A DNA stretch of 61,115 nucleotides from Anaeromassilibacillus sp. An172 (GCF_002160515.1 NZ_NFKS01000017.1:1-61115); one strand, 5' to 3'. Shown: positions 8,099 through 17,846, counted from the first letter of the stretch. Notes: generated by a model not told the origin, from the sequence alone. A program made the numbers and translations.

Positions 8099-9049
8099 AT
8101 GATATCTACAGTTATAAATGAACAGCTGGGAATTAAATATCCAATTTTCCAGGGCGGTATGGCATGGGTTGCCGACGCTTCTCTGGCTGCCGGTGTTTCA
8201 AACGCAGGCGGACTTGGAATAATTGCCGCTATGAATTCAAACGGAGAACAGCTCAGAGCTGAAATCAGAAAAGCAAGAGAGCTTACAGACAAGCCTTTCG
8301 GCGTAAACATCATGCTTATGAGCCCATTTGTACAGGAAGTAGCTCAGGTAGTAGTAGAAGAGAAAGTTCCGGTTGTTACAACAGGAGCAGGAAACCCGGG
8401 TAAATACATGAAAGCATGGAACGAAGCAGGTATCAAGGTTATCCCTGTTGTTCCTTCAACTGCCCTTGCAAAGATGGCAGAGAGAAACGGCGCATTTGCG
8501 GTTATCGCAGAGGGCGGCGAAAGCGGCGGCCACGTTGGCGACCTTACCACAATGGCTTTGGTTCCTCAGGTAGTTGACGCAGTTTCAATCCCTGTAATCG
8601 CAGCAGGCGGTATTGCAGACGGCAGACAGGTTGCAGCTGCATTTATGCTGGGTGCAGTAGGTATTCAGGTTGGAACAAGATTTTTGGTTGCAGAGGAATG
8701 TACAATTTCTCAGGAGTACAAAAACAAAATCTTAAAGGCTAAGGACATAGACACAGTTGTTACAGGTAAAAGACTCGGTCACCCTGTACGTTCAATTAAG
8801 AACTCATTTACAAGAGAGTATACAAAGGCTGAGTACGACAGCAGCAACGTTTCTGACGAAGAGCTTGAAAAGATGGGCTTGGGCGTTTTGAGAATGGCTG
8901 CAAGAGAAGGCGAAGTTTCCAAGGGCTGCGTATTGGCAGGTCAGGTTGCTTCAATGGTTAAGAAAGAACAGCCTGCAAAGGAAATCATAGAGGAGCTCTT
9001 TGAGGGCGCAGAAAAAGTATTGGGCGGTGCAATGAAATGGGTAAAATAG
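8099..9049 (+). CDS. fabK: Enoyl-ACP reductase, FMN-dependent
   Basis: Reduces enoyl-ACP in the last step of each elongation cycle. 316 residues of the nitronate monooxygenase-like TIM-barrel family: N-terminal YPIFQGGMAWV, GESGGHVG near residue 143 and the FMN-phosphate loop AAGGIADGRQ near residue 167. No fabI or fabL is visible in the operon, so this is the likely sole reductase here, a form typically insensitive to triclosan (family knowledge). The ATG at 8099 has GGAGAG 12 bases upstream. Its end overlaps the start of fabD by 13 bases. Confidence 0.94.
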   Translation: MISTVINEQLGIKYPIFQGGMAWVADASLAAGVSNAGGLGIIAAMNSNGEQLRAEIRKARELTDKPFGVNIMLMSPFVQEVAQVVVEEKVPVVTTGAGNPGKYMKAWNEAGIKVIPVVPSTALAKMAERNGAFAVIAEGGESGGHVGDLTTMALVPQVVDAVSIPVIAAGGIADGRQVAAAFMLGAVGIQVGTRFLVAEECTISQEYKNKILKAKDIDTVVTGKRLGHPVRSIKNSFTREYTKAEYDSSNVSDEELEKMGLGVLRMAAREGEVSKGCVLAGQVASMVKKEQPAKEIIEELFEGAEKVLGGAMKWVK

Positions 9050-9939
9050 CATTTGTTTTTTCAGGACAGGGAGCCCAGTACACAGGAATGGGCAAGGAGC
9101 TTTACGAGTGCTCACCGGCAGCAAAAGCCGTTTTTGATATGGCAGATTCCATAAGACCGGGAACATCAGAGCAGTGCTTTACAGCAGACGCTCAGACACT
9201 GGCGGTAACAGCAAACACACAGCCCTGCGTTTTCGCCTGCGATTTGGCAGCAGCCTGCGCAGTTGAGGAAAAGGGCATAAAGCCTGACTACATATCAGGT
9301 TTCTCACTGGGAGAAATCGCCGCACTGGGATATTCAGGAATGCTTTCATATGAAGAGGCTTTCAAGCTTGTATGCAAGAGAGCAGAGCTTATGGACAAGG
9401 CTGCAAAGGAAAACAAGGGCGCAATGGCTGCGGTTATGAAGCTTTCTCCTGAAAAGGTAGAGGAGATTTGCGCAAAGTTTGAAAAAGCATGGCCTGTAAA
9501 CTACAACAGCCCTGCACAGATAGTTGTTGCCGCATCCGAAGAGGATATAGACCCTCTCTGCGACGAGGTAAAGGCTCAGAAGGGCAGAGCAAAGAAGCTT
9601 GCAGTAAGCGGAGCTTTCCACTCACCGTTTATGCACGACGCAGCGGTTGGCCTTGCAGAATATATGGAGAACATTGAATTTGCAGAGCCTAAGGTTCCTG
9701 TTTACGCAAACGTAACAGCACAGCCTTACGAGGGCGAATACAAGAAGCTTACAGCGGCTCAGGTTGAAAGTCCTGTTAAGTGGATTTCAATAGTTGAAAA
9801 CATGATTGCAAACGGAGTTGATACCTTTATCGAAGTGGGTGTAGGCAAAACACTTTCAGGCCTTATCGGAAAGATAAATCCGGATGTAAAGGTTTATAAG
9901 GTTGAAAACAAGGCAGATTTGGACAATCTTGCAATCTAA
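9037..9939 (+). CDS. fabD: Malonyl-CoA:ACP transacylase
   Basis: Transfers malonyl from CoA to acyl carrier protein. 300 residues; begins KIAFVFSGQGAQYTGMG, with nucleophile Ser90 in GFSLGE and the catalytic His in GAFHSPFM. The start codon lies inside the last codons of fabK, implying translational coupling; the upstream GGCGGTG is a weak ribosome site. Length and motifs are standard. Confidence 0.96.
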   Translation: MGKIAFVFSGQGAQYTGMGKELYECSPAAKAVFDMADSIRPGTSEQCFTADAQTLAVTANTQPCVFACDLAAACAVEEKGIKPDYISGFSLGEIAALGYSGMLSYEEAFKLVCKRAELMDKAAKENKGAMAAVMKLSPEKVEEICAKFEKAWPVNYNSPAQIVVAASEEDIDPLCDEVKAQKGRAKKLAVSGAFHSPFMHDAAVGLAEYMENIEFAEPKVPVYANVTAQPYEGEYKKLTAAQVESPVKWISIVENMIANGVDTFIEVGVGKTLSGLIGKINPDVKVYKVENKADLDNLAI

Positions 9940-10021
9940 TCCCATGACAGAAATTTCTGTCTGAGATTGTTTATATATAAAAAGTATTATTAAGGATTAA
10001 AAGAAAAAGGAGAATAGAGAT

Positions 10022-10768
10022 ATGCTTAATTTGAAAGGCAAAACAGCGGTTGTAACAGGCGGTTCAAGAGGAATCGGCGAGGCTATTGCGGTAAAGCTTG
10101 CAGGACTTGGCGCAGATATCGCTATAGTTTATGTAGGCAGTGAGGAAGAAGCTCAGAATGCCAAGGCAAAGGTTTTGGAGCAGGGCGTTAAGGTAGAGCT
10201 TTACTACTGCGATGTTTCCGATTTTGCAGCAAGCGAGGAAACCGTAAAGAAAATCATTGAAGATTTCGGCGGCATTGACATTCTTGTAAACAATGCAGGT
10301 ATTGTAAGAGACTGCCTTGTGCTTTCAATGAAAGAGTCAGATTTTGACAGCGTTATCAATGTAAACCTCAAGGGCGCTTTCAACATGATAAAGCACACAT
10401 ATTCTCACTTTATGAGAAAGAGAAAGGGAAGAATCATCAGCATTTCTTCCGTAGTAGGACTTAACGGCAACGCAGGACAGGCTAACTATTCCGCTTCAAA
10501 GGCTGGAATTGTAGGCATGACCAAGTCAGTTGCAAAGGAGCTTGCAGGCAGAGGCGTTACCTGCAACGCTATTGCTCCGGGATATATTGAAACAGACATG
10601 ACAAATGCTTTGAGCGATAAGGTTAAAGAGCAGGTTGCAGCTTCAATTCCAATGAAGAAGCGTGGCAAGCCGGAGGATATCGCAAATGCAGTTGCATTTT
10701 TGGCTTCCGATGAGGCTTCATACATCACAGGTGAGGTTCTCAGAGTAGACGGCGGTATGGCAATGTAA
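10022..10768 (+). CDS. fabG: 3-oxoacyl-ACP reductase
   Basis: NADPH-dependent reductase of the elongation cycle. 248 residues of the short-chain dehydrogenase family: TGGSRGIG cofactor loop (about residues 12-19), NNAG near residue 89, catalytic Ser followed by YSASK, and the C-terminal GEVLRVDGGMAM. ATG at 10022 follows AAAAGGAG. Lies 82 bp after fabD, a gap too small for an acpP gene, and 33 bp before fabF. Confidence 0.96.
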   Translation: MLNLKGKTAVVTGGSRGIGEAIAVKLAGLGADIAIVYVGSEEEAQNAKAKVLEQGVKVELYYCDVSDFAASEETVKKIIEDFGGIDILVNNAGIVRDCLVLSMKESDFDSVINVNLKGAFNMIKHTYSHFMRKRKGRIISISSVVGLNGNAGQANYSASKAGIVGMTKSVAKELAGRGVTCNAIAPGYIETDMTNALSDKVKEQVAASIPMKKRGKPEDIANAVAFLASDEASYITGEVLRVDGGMAM

Positions 10769-10801
10769 TTCAGCATAGTAAAAAAAGTAAGGAGTGTGCA
10801 T

Positions 10802-12040
10802 ATGAGAAGAGTAGTAGTCACAGGTTTGGGTGCAGTAACACCGGTTGGAAACGACGTAGAAACCATGTGGAATTCCCTGATTAACGGTATCAGCGGAGTA
10901 GATGTAATCACAAATTTTGATACTTCCGACCTTAAAGTAAAGATTGCCGCTCAGGTTAAAGACTTCGATGCGACAAAGTACATAGAGAAAAAAGAAATAA
11001 GAAAAACAGACCTTTATACCCAGTATGCAGTTGCAGCAGCTCAGCAGGCTATTGACGACAGCGGCATTATGGGAGCAATAGCAGAGGACAGATTCGGCGT
11101 TTATGTAGGCGCAGGAATCGGCGGTATGCACGCATTTACAGACAACGTGCTTGCAATGGATAAGGGCGGCGCAAGAAAGGTTTCCCCTTACTTCGTACCA
11201 ATGATGATTGCAAATATCGCAGCAGGTACAGTTGCTATTAGATTTAAGGCAAAGGGCGTTTGCGTTCCGATAGTTACAGCCTGCGCAACAGGTTCTCACT
11301 CTATCGGCGAGGCTTTCCACGCAATCAAAAACGGCTATGCAGACGCAATTATCGCAGGCGGCGCAGAGGCTGCTGTTACTCCTCTTTCAATCGCAGGATT
11401 CAGCAACTGCAAGGCACTGACCACAAATCCTGACCCAAAAACAGCTTCTGTTCCTTTTGACAAGAGAAGAGACGGCTTTGTAATAGGCGAGGGCGCAGGC
11501 ATTCTCATCCTTGAGGAGTACGAGCACGCAAAGGCAAGAGGCGCAAAGATTTATGCAGAAATCTGCGGCTACGGCAATACCTGCGACGCTCACCACATCA
11601 CAGCTCCCGACCCGGAGGCAGAGGGCCCTTCAAGAGCTATAAAGCTTGCTTTCGAGGAAGCTCAGGTTACCGACAGCGATGTTATTTACATCAACGCTCA
11701 TGGTACAAGCACACCGCTCAATGATAAGACAGAAACAAAGGCAATTAAGCTTGCATTGGGCGAGGAGAGAGCAAGAGAAATCAATATCAGTTCCACAAAA
11801 TCCATGACAGGTCATATGCTTGGAGCTGCCGGCGGTGTTGAAGGCGTTGTTGCAGCATTGGCAATTAAAGAGGGAATTATTCCTCCAACAATCGGCTATG
11901 AAGTTCCGGACGAGGAATGTGACCTGAACTACACACCAAACAAGGCAGAGAAAAAAGATATCACAGTTGCGGCTTCCACAAGCCTTGGCTTCGGCGGTCA
12001 CAATGCATGTATCGTATTCAGAAAGGTGGAGGAACAATGA
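10802..12040 (+). CDS. fabF: 3-oxoacyl-ACP synthase II (KAS II)
   Basis: Elongating condensing enzyme. 412 residues beginning [16 protein letters not shown]. Nucleophile Cys161 (TACATGSHS), His in [11 protein letters not shown] and His in [11 protein letters not shown] form the Cys-His-His set. A GTG two codons upstream is possible, but the AAGGAG at 10788-10794 is correctly spaced only for the ATG at 10802. The stop codon overlaps the accB start (ATGATG), suggesting coupled translation. Confidence 0.96.
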   Translation: MRRVVVTGLGAVTPVGNDVETMWNSLINGISGVDVITNFDTSDLKVKIAAQVKDFDATKYIEKKEIRKTDLYTQYAVAAAQQAIDDSGIMGAIAEDRFGVYVGAGIGGMHAFTDNVLAMDKGGARKVSPYFVPMMIANIAAGTVAIRFKAKGVCVPIVTACATGSHSIGEAFHAIKNGYADAIIAGGAEAAVTPLSIAGFSNCKALTTNPDPKTASVPFDKRRDGFVIGEGAGILILEEYEHAKARGAKIYAEICGYGNTCDAHHITAPDPEAEGPSRAIKLAFEEAQVTDSDVIYINAHGTSTPLNDKTETKAIKLALGEERAREINISSTKSMTGHMLGAAGGVEGVVAALAIKEGIIPPTIGYEVPDEECDLNYTPNKAEKKDITVAASTSLGFGGHNACIVFRKVEEQ

Positions 12041-12510
12041 TGTATACAATCGACGAAATTAAGGAAATAATCAACGCTTTGGATAATTCTTCCGTAACAG
12101 AAGTTGAGCTTACCTGCGGAAACGGCGAGAAAATAAAGCTTAAAAAGAAAAGTGAAGTTAAGGTAGTTGCAGCAGAGCCTATAGAGGTTCCTGCCGCTCC
12201 TATGGTTATTCCGGCTGCTCCTGCGGCTCCTACAGCTCCTGCTGTACCTGCTGCTGAGGCTGCTCCTGTTGCTGAGGGCAAGGAAATCAAGTCCCCGATG
12301 GTAGGCGTATTCTATGCAGCAGCTTCCCCTGACAGCGACCCATATGTTCAGGTTGGTCAGGCAGTTAAGAAGGGCGACACACTCTGCATTATCGAAGCTA
12401 TGAAGCTTATGAATGAGATTAACGCAGAGGAAAGCGGAGTTATCACAGAAATCTGTGTTAAAAACGGTGACCTGGTTCAGTTTGGTCAGCCTTTGTTCAA
12501 AATTAAATAA
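12037..12510 (+). CDS. accB: Biotin carboxyl carrier protein of acetyl-CoA carboxylase
   Basis: Carries the carboxybiotin between AccC and AccD/AccA. 157 residues: an N-terminal domain (about 1-45), a flexible Pro/Ala-rich linker (about 50-80) and a C-terminal biotinyl domain with EAMKLMNEI, biotinylated Lys123. Two adjacent ATGs (12037, 12040) follow GGTGGAGG; the first is given. It overlaps the fabF stop by four bases. Confidence 0.95.
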   Translation: MMYTIDEIKEIINALDNSSVTEVELTCGNGEKIKLKKKSEVKVVAAEPIEVPAAPMVIPAAPAAPTAPAVPAAEAAPVAEGKEIKSPMVGVFYAAASPDSDPYVQVGQAVKKGDTLCIIEAMKLMNEINAEESGVITEICVKNGDLVQFGQPLFKIK

Positions 12511-12557
12511 TAAACCTCAGGTGTAGAGGATAAGTATAAAGAAGGGGGCAGAAAGCC

Positions 12558-12980
12558 ATGAATCAGGAAGAAATTAAGAAGATTATACCCCACAGAGATA
12601 ACATGCTTCTTGTAGAAGAGGCTGAAGTTATAGACGAGAAAACCTCAAAGGGAAAAATCACCATTAAAGGCGACGAGTTTTTCCTTAGAGGTCACTTCCC
12701 CGGAAATCCGGTAGTGCCGGGAGTTATTCTCTGCGAAATGATGGCACAGGCAAGCTGTGTGCTCCTTGCCGGAAAAGCAGAAAACTGCACACCGTATTTC
12801 ACAAAGATGAACAACGTAAAATTTAAAAATAAGGTTCTTCCGGGAGATACTCTGGAGAGCGTTTGCGAGCTTGTAAAAAGCAGAGGTCCTTTCTATTTTG
12901 TAAATACAAAGGGTTATGTTAACGGCAAGCTTTGTGTTGAAGCAGAGCTGTCATTTGCCCTTATTAAAAATGAAGAGTAA
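12558..12980 (+). CDS. fabZ: 3-hydroxyacyl-ACP dehydratase
   Basis: Dehydrates hydroxyacyl-ACP to enoyl-ACP. 140 residues with the hot-dog fold signature: N-terminal IIPHRDNMLLVEE, and the catalytic His and Glu in GHFPGNPVVPGVILCEMMAQ. A GGGGG-containing ribosome site precedes the ATG at 12558. Lies between accB and accC, the usual clostridial order. Confidence 0.95.
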   Translation: MNQEEIKKIIPHRDNMLLVEEAEVIDEKTSKGKITIKGDEFFLRGHFPGNPVVPGVILCEMMAQASCVLLAGKAENCTPYFTKMNNVKFKNKVLPGDTLESVCELVKSRGPFYFVNTKGYVNGKLCVEAELSFALIKNEE

Positions 12981-12995
12981 TGGAAGTGAGTAAAG

Positions 12996-14354
12996 TTGTT
13001 TTCTAAGATACTTATTGCAAACCGTGGCGAAATAGCGGTAAGAATTATCAGAGCCTGCCGTGAAATGGGCATAAGTACAGTGGCAATCTATTCAGAAGCA
13101 GACAAGGACGCTCTTCATGTTGAACTTGCTGACGAAAGCTACTGCGTAGGAGGCCCTCTTGTTACAGACAGCTACCTTAACATGGCGGCTATTCTCACTG
13201 TTGCCATTGAAACAGGCGCTCAGGCTATTCACCCCGGCTACGGACTTTTATCAGAAAATGCAAAATTTGTTTCCCTGTGCGAACAGTGCAACATAGAATT
13301 TATAGGCCCTTCCTCCCGGATGATTTCCCTTTTGGGAGACAAGGACATGGCAAGAAAGACAATGCGTAACGCCGGAGTTCCTGTAACTCCCGGCTGTGAC
13401 GTATGCGAAAGCCTTGAGCAGGCAAGAGAAGAAGCCGAAAGAATCGGTTTCCCTCTCCTTATAAAGGCAAGATCAGGCGGCGGCGGACGTGGTATCAGAC
13501 GTGTTGACTCAATGGACGAGTTCGATAACGCTTACAATTCCGCCCAGAGCGAGGCTGCCAGCGCATTCGGCGACGGCGCAGTTTATATTGAAAAGTTTTT
13601 GCATCCTGTTAAGCATATCGAAATGCAGATTCTCTGTGACAAGTACGGCAATGTTCTCTGCCTCGGAGAAAGAGAATGTTCCGTTCAGAGAAAGAACCAG
13701 AAGCTTATTGAGGAAAGTCCAAGCCCTGCAATTACAGATGAAATCCGCAAGGGCATGATGGAAGCTTCCGTAAAGGCTGCAAAGGCTGTTGACTATGTAA
13801 ACGCCGGAACAGTTGAGTTCCTTTTGGATAAGGACAACAACTTCTACTTTATGGAGATGAACACAAGACTCCAGGTTGAACACGGCGTTACAGAGATGGT
13901 AACAGGCATGGATATCGTTCAGTGGCAGATAAGAATTGCCGCAGGCGCAGAGCTTAACAAAAAGCAGAGCGAGGTATTTATCCACGGCCACGCCATCGAG
14001 TGCAGAATAAATGCTGAAAATCCTGACGAGAACTACCGTCCAAGCTGCGGAACAATTCAGAGACTTCATGTTCCCGGCGGTTCTTTCGTAAGATTTGACA
14101 CAGCTATATATCAGGACTACACAATTCCTCCTTTCTATGATTCAATGGTTGGAAAGCTCATTGTTCAGGCAAGAACAAGAGAGCATGCCATAAGAAAAAT
14201 GAAGATGGCTCTTTCTGAATTGAATGTAATAGGAATTGACCATAATAGGGATTTGCAGATTGAAATTTTAAGCGACCCGAGATTTTTGGACGGAAGCTAT
14301 ACAACTGATTTTATGATAGATTTTGAAGAAAAGAAAAAAGCGAGGAAGAAATAA
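12996..14354 (+). CDS. accC: Biotin carboxylase subunit of acetyl-CoA carboxylase
   Basis: ATP-dependent carboxylation of AccB-biotin. 452 residues, standard ATP-grasp order: N-terminal SKILIANRGEIAVRIIRA, glycine-rich loop KARSGGGGRGIRRV (about 157-170), EMNTRLQVEHGVTE near 288. The start is TTG at 12996: it begins the conserved N-terminus and no ATG or GTG lies nearby in frame. The ribosome site GGAAGTGAG is weak. It starts 15 bp after fabZ. Confidence 0.95.
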   Translation: MFSKILIANRGEIAVRIIRACREMGISTVAIYSEADKDALHVELADESYCVGGPLVTDSYLNMAAILTVAIETGAQAIHPGYGLLSENAKFVSLCEQCNIEFIGPSSRMISLLGDKDMARKTMRNAGVPVTPGCDVCESLEQAREEAERIGFPLLIKARSGGGGRGIRRVDSMDEFDNAYNSAQSEAASAFGDGAVYIEKFLHPVKHIEMQILCDKYGNVLCLGERECSVQRKNQKLIEESPSPAITDEIRKGMMEASVKAAKAVDYVNAGTVEFLLDKDNNFYFMEMNTRLQVEHGVTEMVTGMDIVQWQIRIAAGAELNKKQSEVFIHGHAIECRINAENPDENYRPSCGTIQRLHVPGGSFVRFDTAIYQDYTIPPFYDSMVGKLIVQARTREHAIRKMKMALSELNVIGIDHNRDLQIEILSDPRFLDGSYTTDFMIDFEEKKKARKK

Positions 14355-14357
14355 GGC

Positions 14358-15236
14358 ATGGATTTGTTTACTTTTTTAAAGCCAAAAAACGAGCTTGAAG
14401 GCGCTTCTGCCGATACCGAGCTTAACCGCCCCTTTGTGCCTGACTCAATGTGGGTCAAGTGTCCCGGATGCGGAGCCATGCTTCTTATGTCGGACATCGA
14501 AGAAAACGATAAAATCTGCACAAAATGCGGTTACCATTTCCGTCTTACCGCCAGAGAGAGAATAGCTCTCCTTGCGGATAAGGACAGCTTTAAGGAATTT
14601 GACGCAGACCTGAAAAGCAAAAATATAATTGATTTCCCGGACTACAACAGAAAGCTCAAAAGCGCAAAGCTTAAAAGCGGCGAAAACGAGTCTGTTGTAA
14701 CAGGAAGATGCACAATGGGCGGCTATGATACCGTTCTGTGCGTTATGGAGCCGGGCTTTATGATGGGCAGTATGGGAACCGTCACCGGCGAAAAAATTAC
14801 AAGAGCTTTTGAGTATGCCACAGAAAATATGCTTCCGGTTGTTGTATGCACAGTTTCCGGCGGCGCAAGAATGCACGAGGGTATCATGTCCCTTATGCAG
14901 ATGGCAAAGACCTCGGGAGCTGTAAAGCGTCACAGCGACGCAGGACTTTTGTACATAACAGTTCTTACAGACCCTACAACCGGCGGTGTTACAGCATCTT
15001 TTGCAATGGAGGGAGATATTATCCTTTCCGAGCCTAACGCTCTTATCGCCTTTGCAGGCCCGAGAGTTATCGAGCAGACTATAAGACAGAAGCTTCCAAA
15101 GGGCTTCCAGACCTCAGAGTTTGTTCTGGAAAAGGGCTTTATTGATGCGGTTGTAAACAGAAAAGACCTTAAGGTTACTTTGGTAAGACTTTTGGGACTT
15201 CATAGTACAAACAAAGCAGGGGAGGTGGAGAACTGA
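14358..15236 (+). CDS. accD: Acetyl-CoA carboxylase carboxyltransferase, beta subunit
   Basis: With AccA transfers the carboxyl group to acetyl-CoA, making malonyl-CoA. 292 residues. An N-terminal four-cysteine zinc ribbon (Cys35, Cys38, Cys54, Cys57) is followed by a crotonase-type carboxyltransferase domain with GGARMHEG and GGVTASFA. Starts three bases after accC and overlaps the accA start by one base (TGATG). Confidence 0.95.
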   Translation: MDLFTFLKPKNELEGASADTELNRPFVPDSMWVKCPGCGAMLLMSDIEENDKICTKCGYHFRLTARERIALLADKDSFKEFDADLKSKNIIDFPDYNRKLKSAKLKSGENESVVTGRCTMGGYDTVLCVMEPGFMMGSMGTVTGEKITRAFEYATENMLPVVVCTVSGGARMHEGIMSLMQMAKTSGAVKRHSDAGLLYITVLTDPTTGGVTASFAMEGDIILSEPNALIAFAGPRVIEQTIRQKLPKGFQTSEFVLEKGFIDAVVNRKDLKVTLVRLLGLHSTNKAGEVEN

Positions 15237-16024
15237 TGTCAGCATTTGATAAAGTAATGGCGGCAAGAGACGCCAAAAAGCCTACTACGGTAGATTTTAT
15301 TGAGAATATGTTCGGCGACAGCTTCTTTGAACTCCACGGCGACAGAAGATTCGGCGACGACAAGGCGGTTATCGGCGGACTTGCAAGCCTTAACGGTATG
15401 CCTGTAACAGTAATCGGACTTGAAAAGGGCAGAAACACAAAGGAACGTATGGAGAGAAACTTCGGTTCAGCTCATCCTGAGGGCTATAGAAAAGCTCTCC
15501 GCCTTATGAAGCAGGCGGAAAAGTTCCACAGACCTGTACTTTGCTTTGTTGATACCAGCGGCGCATTCTGCGGAATCGGCGCTGAGGAAAGAGGTCAGGG
15601 ACAGGCTATTGCCGAAAACATAATGGAAATGATGACTTTGAAAACCCCTGTTCTCTCAATTCTCATAGGCGAAGGCGGAAGCGGCGGCGCTTTGGCTTTG
15701 GCTGTTGCAGATGAGGTTTGGATGCTGGAAAATTCAGTTTATTCAGTAATTTCTCCTGAGGGCTGCGCAAGTATTCTCTGGAAAGACGAAAGCCGTGCAG
15801 CAGACGCCGCACAGTGCCTGAAGCTTACAGCACAGGATTTGTTCAAGCTTGGTGTTATCGAGAGAATTTTAAGAGAACCAAAGGTTGAGGACAAGAAGAT
15901 TTTTGAAAGCCTTAAAATGCTCATTGCAAGAACCTTTGAAAAAAATCTTGCAATGCCTGTTGAAGAGCTTTTGGAGGCAAGATATAACCGATTCAGAAAA
16001 ATCGGCGATTGCACTGACCTGTAA
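15236..16024 (+). CDS. accA: Acetyl-CoA carboxylase carboxyltransferase, alpha subunit
   Basis: Partner of AccD. 262 residues with the alpha-subunit marks FFELHGDRRFGDD, HPEGYRKALRLMKQAEKF, GEGGSGGALAL and SPEGCASILW. Shorter than E. coli AccA (319) but close to other Firmicute forms. Last gene of the operon, with GGGGAGGTGG upstream of its ATG inside the accD end. Confidence 0.95.
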   Translation: MSAFDKVMAARDAKKPTTVDFIENMFGDSFFELHGDRRFGDDKAVIGGLASLNGMPVTVIGLEKGRNTKERMERNFGSAHPEGYRKALRLMKQAEKFHRPVLCFVDTSGAFCGIGAEERGQGQAIAENIMEMMTLKTPVLSILIGEGGSGGALALAVADEVWMLENSVYSVISPEGCASILWKDESRAADAAQCLKLTAQDLFKLGVIERILREPKVEDKKIFESLKMLIARTFEKNLAMPVEELLEARYNRFRKIGDCTDL

Positions 16025-16105
16025 TTTATAAAATATAAAAACATAAAAGGAGAGATGCGCTTGTATCTCTCCTTTCGCTTATATAGGTTAAAAACAGGAG
16101 GTTTT

Positions 16106-16579
16106 ATGAAGAGGGTTATTGTTAAATCTGTTTATGATGCCTTTGAGTATGTTATGCAGCACTACTACCCGGCAGGGTTTAAAGAGTTTGCGGAAAAGTC
16201 CGACGCCTATGCTGTTATTTCAATTCAGGACACACATACAAAGGGTTTCGGTTTCACTTTTTCGGAAAATCAGTTCTGCAAAGGTGTCCTTACTTTGTAT
16301 TTTGACGATATTGTAAAAGAGGTTGAGGGTGCAGTTTTGTTTAATGAGGAAATGGCTGAAAAAATCATCGCTTTTATTGAGGAACATAAAAAGGAAGAAA
16401 CTCTCCTTGTGCATTGCTACGGAGGCCAGTCCCGCTCAAGGGCGGTGGGAGCTTTTGCGGTGAAAATGCTGGGCGGAGATAATTCCCATTATTTAAAAAC
16501 AGGAGTGCCAAACATGCACGTTTACGACACTTTAATAAAAGCTTACAGTGAAAAAAGGCAAAAAGAAACCGTGGTTTGA
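16106..16579 (+). CDS. Cysteine-dependent phosphatase-like protein
   Basis: 157 residues with HCYGGQSRSR, the HCx5R signature of the protein tyrosine/dual-specificity phosphatase fold (Cys104, Arg110). The substrate is unknown; the N-terminal half (an aspartate-containing loop near IQDTHTKGFGF) could supply the general acid. Starts at ATG 16106 after CAGGAGG; an earlier in-frame start lacks such a site. It follows accA by 81 bp and could be cotranscribed with it. Its stop codon lies inside the terminator hairpin at 16566-16590. Confidence 0.75.
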   Translation: MKRVIVKSVYDAFEYVMQHYYPAGFKEFAEKSDAYAVISIQDTHTKGFGFTFSENQFCKGVLTLYFDDIVKEVEGAVLFNEEMAEKIIAFIEEHKKEETLLVHCYGGQSRSRAVGAFAVKMLGGDNSHYLKTGVPNMHVYDTLIKAYSEKRQKETVV

Positions 16580-16590
16580 AGCCACGGTTT
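16566..16590 (+). terminator. Rho-independent terminator overlapping the phosphatase stop
   Basis: AAACCGTGG (16566-16574) and CCACGGTTT (16582-16590), 7-base loop, then TGTTTT. The inverted repeat may also serve the converging lacI-type gene. Confidence 0.8.
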
Positions 16591-16594
16591 TGTT

Positions 16595-17605
16595 TTACAT
16601 GTTTTTAAGCTTTTGGGCGGTGGTTGTGTCACGGGAAATTATTCTTGAATCCAGCTCATAAGAGGATATGGAAATAATCTCTTCATTTATAAGACCGATT
16701 ATCATGCCAACAGCCTTGTCGCCCATTTCCTTTAAAGGCTGGGATAAGGTTGAAATGCTTGGATGACATTTCTTTGAAAGGATTGAATTATCAAATCCAA
16801 TAACAGCTATATCCTGAGGAACTTTATATCCGTGCTCGTAAAGAGCCTTTATAAGGTCGCAGGCGGTGGAGTCATCGTGGGCAAAAAGCGCCTGACTTTT
16901 AATCTCGTTGCTGTTGAGATAATTTTTAATGTGATTAAAGGGAAGAAGACTTTCGATTGATTCAACAACCGGAAGTTCAATTATATCGCACAGCTCATAG
17001 CCCTCCTCTTTCAGAGCGTCTCTGAAGCCGTTGAACTTTGAAGCTGATGTGGACACGTTTGTGGGACCTACATAGCCGATTTTTGTAAAGCCTAAAGAAA
17101 GCAGGTGAACTGCGATTTTTCGTCCTCCGTTATAGTGGGATATGCTTATGGAGTTAAAGCCTTTAAGCTCCTTTGTAATGGCTACAACAGGAATGTTTAT
17201 TCCCGTGTAGGTTTTAACGCTTTTGGAGGAGGAAACAGGGACGGTTATTATTCCGTCAACTCCTATAGCTCTCATTTCATTGATGAGATTTTTCTCCCTA
17301 TCCAGATTTTTGTTAGTGCACATTACAACTATACTGTAGCCCTCGTAGTTTGCGGTTGATTCTACAGCCGCAAGGATTTCAGTAAAAAAGGGGTTTATAA
17401 GGTCGGGCAAAATAACGCCTATAAGGTTTGACTTGCTTTTTACCACAGCGCCTTTTCCTTCACCGGTCTGGTAATTGAGCTTTTTTACCCAGTAAAGCAC
17501 ATTTTGCTTTGTTTCCGGTTTTATTGACGGGTGATTGGACAGCACTCTTGAAACGGTAGCCTGGGAAACACCCGCCTTTTCTGCGATTTCTCTCATACTT
17601 GCCAT
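16595..17605 (-). CDS. LacI-family transcriptional regulator
   Basis: 336 residues: N-terminal helix-turn-helix (MREIAEKAGVSQATVSRVLSNH) and a periplasmic-binding-protein-like effector domain (from about residue 60: IGVILPDLINPFFTEIL). Divergent from the PTS/GH31 operon, so it most likely represses that operon and senses an alpha-glucoside or its phosphate. The ATG at 17605 has no clear ribosome site; a second ATG three codons on is possible. Candidate operators lie at 17811-17832, 17847-17883 and 18049-18074. Confidence 0.92.
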   Translation of the reverse strand: MASMREIAEKAGVSQATVSRVLSNHPSIKPETKQNVLYWVKKLNYQTGEGKGAVVKSKSNLIGVILPDLINPFFTEILAAVESTANYEGYSIVVMCTNKNLDREKNLINEMRAIGVDGIITVPVSSSKSVKTYTGINIPVVAITKELKGFNSISISHYNGGRKIAVHLLSLGFTKIGYVGPTNVSTSASKFNGFRDALKEEGYELCDIIELPVVESIESLLPFNHIKNYLNSNEIKSQALFAHDDSTACDLIKALYEHGYKVPQDIAVIGFDNSILSKKCHPSISTLSQPLKEMGDKAVGMIIGLINEEIISISSYELDSRIISRDTTTAQKLKNM

Positions 17606-17810
17606 ATTTAGTGTTTATGCCGGCAAAATAACTGCCGGCTTTTCCTTTCAGTTTAATATAATATTATTCTCATGTATGAATGAATGTATAATGTTATGAA
17701 ATGCTCTGCAAAAAATACAAAAACGATACATGCTTAAAACAATAGAAAAAACGGTTTACATAAGAATATCATAGCATAACATTGACTTTTAAGCAAGAAT
17801 TATTTTAAAA

Positions 17811-17832
17811 TTCTGTTGCATTTGCAACAGAA
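17811..17832. promoter_or_regulatory. 22-bp perfect palindrome, candidate operator
   Basis: TTCTGTTGCA (17811-17820), TT, TGCAACAGAA (17823-17832): ten-base arms with no mismatch in the intergenic region between the LacI-family gene and the PTS gene. Confidence 0.6.
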
Positions 17833-17846
17833 TAAGGGCGGTTTTT

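Noticed and set aside
12018-12290. Antisense Ala-rich frame over accB, and similar Thr/Ser/Val-rich frames opposite the linkers at 60031-60273 and 60490-60927
   Set aside because: These are shadows of low-complexity coding sequence, with no ribosome sites or promoters.
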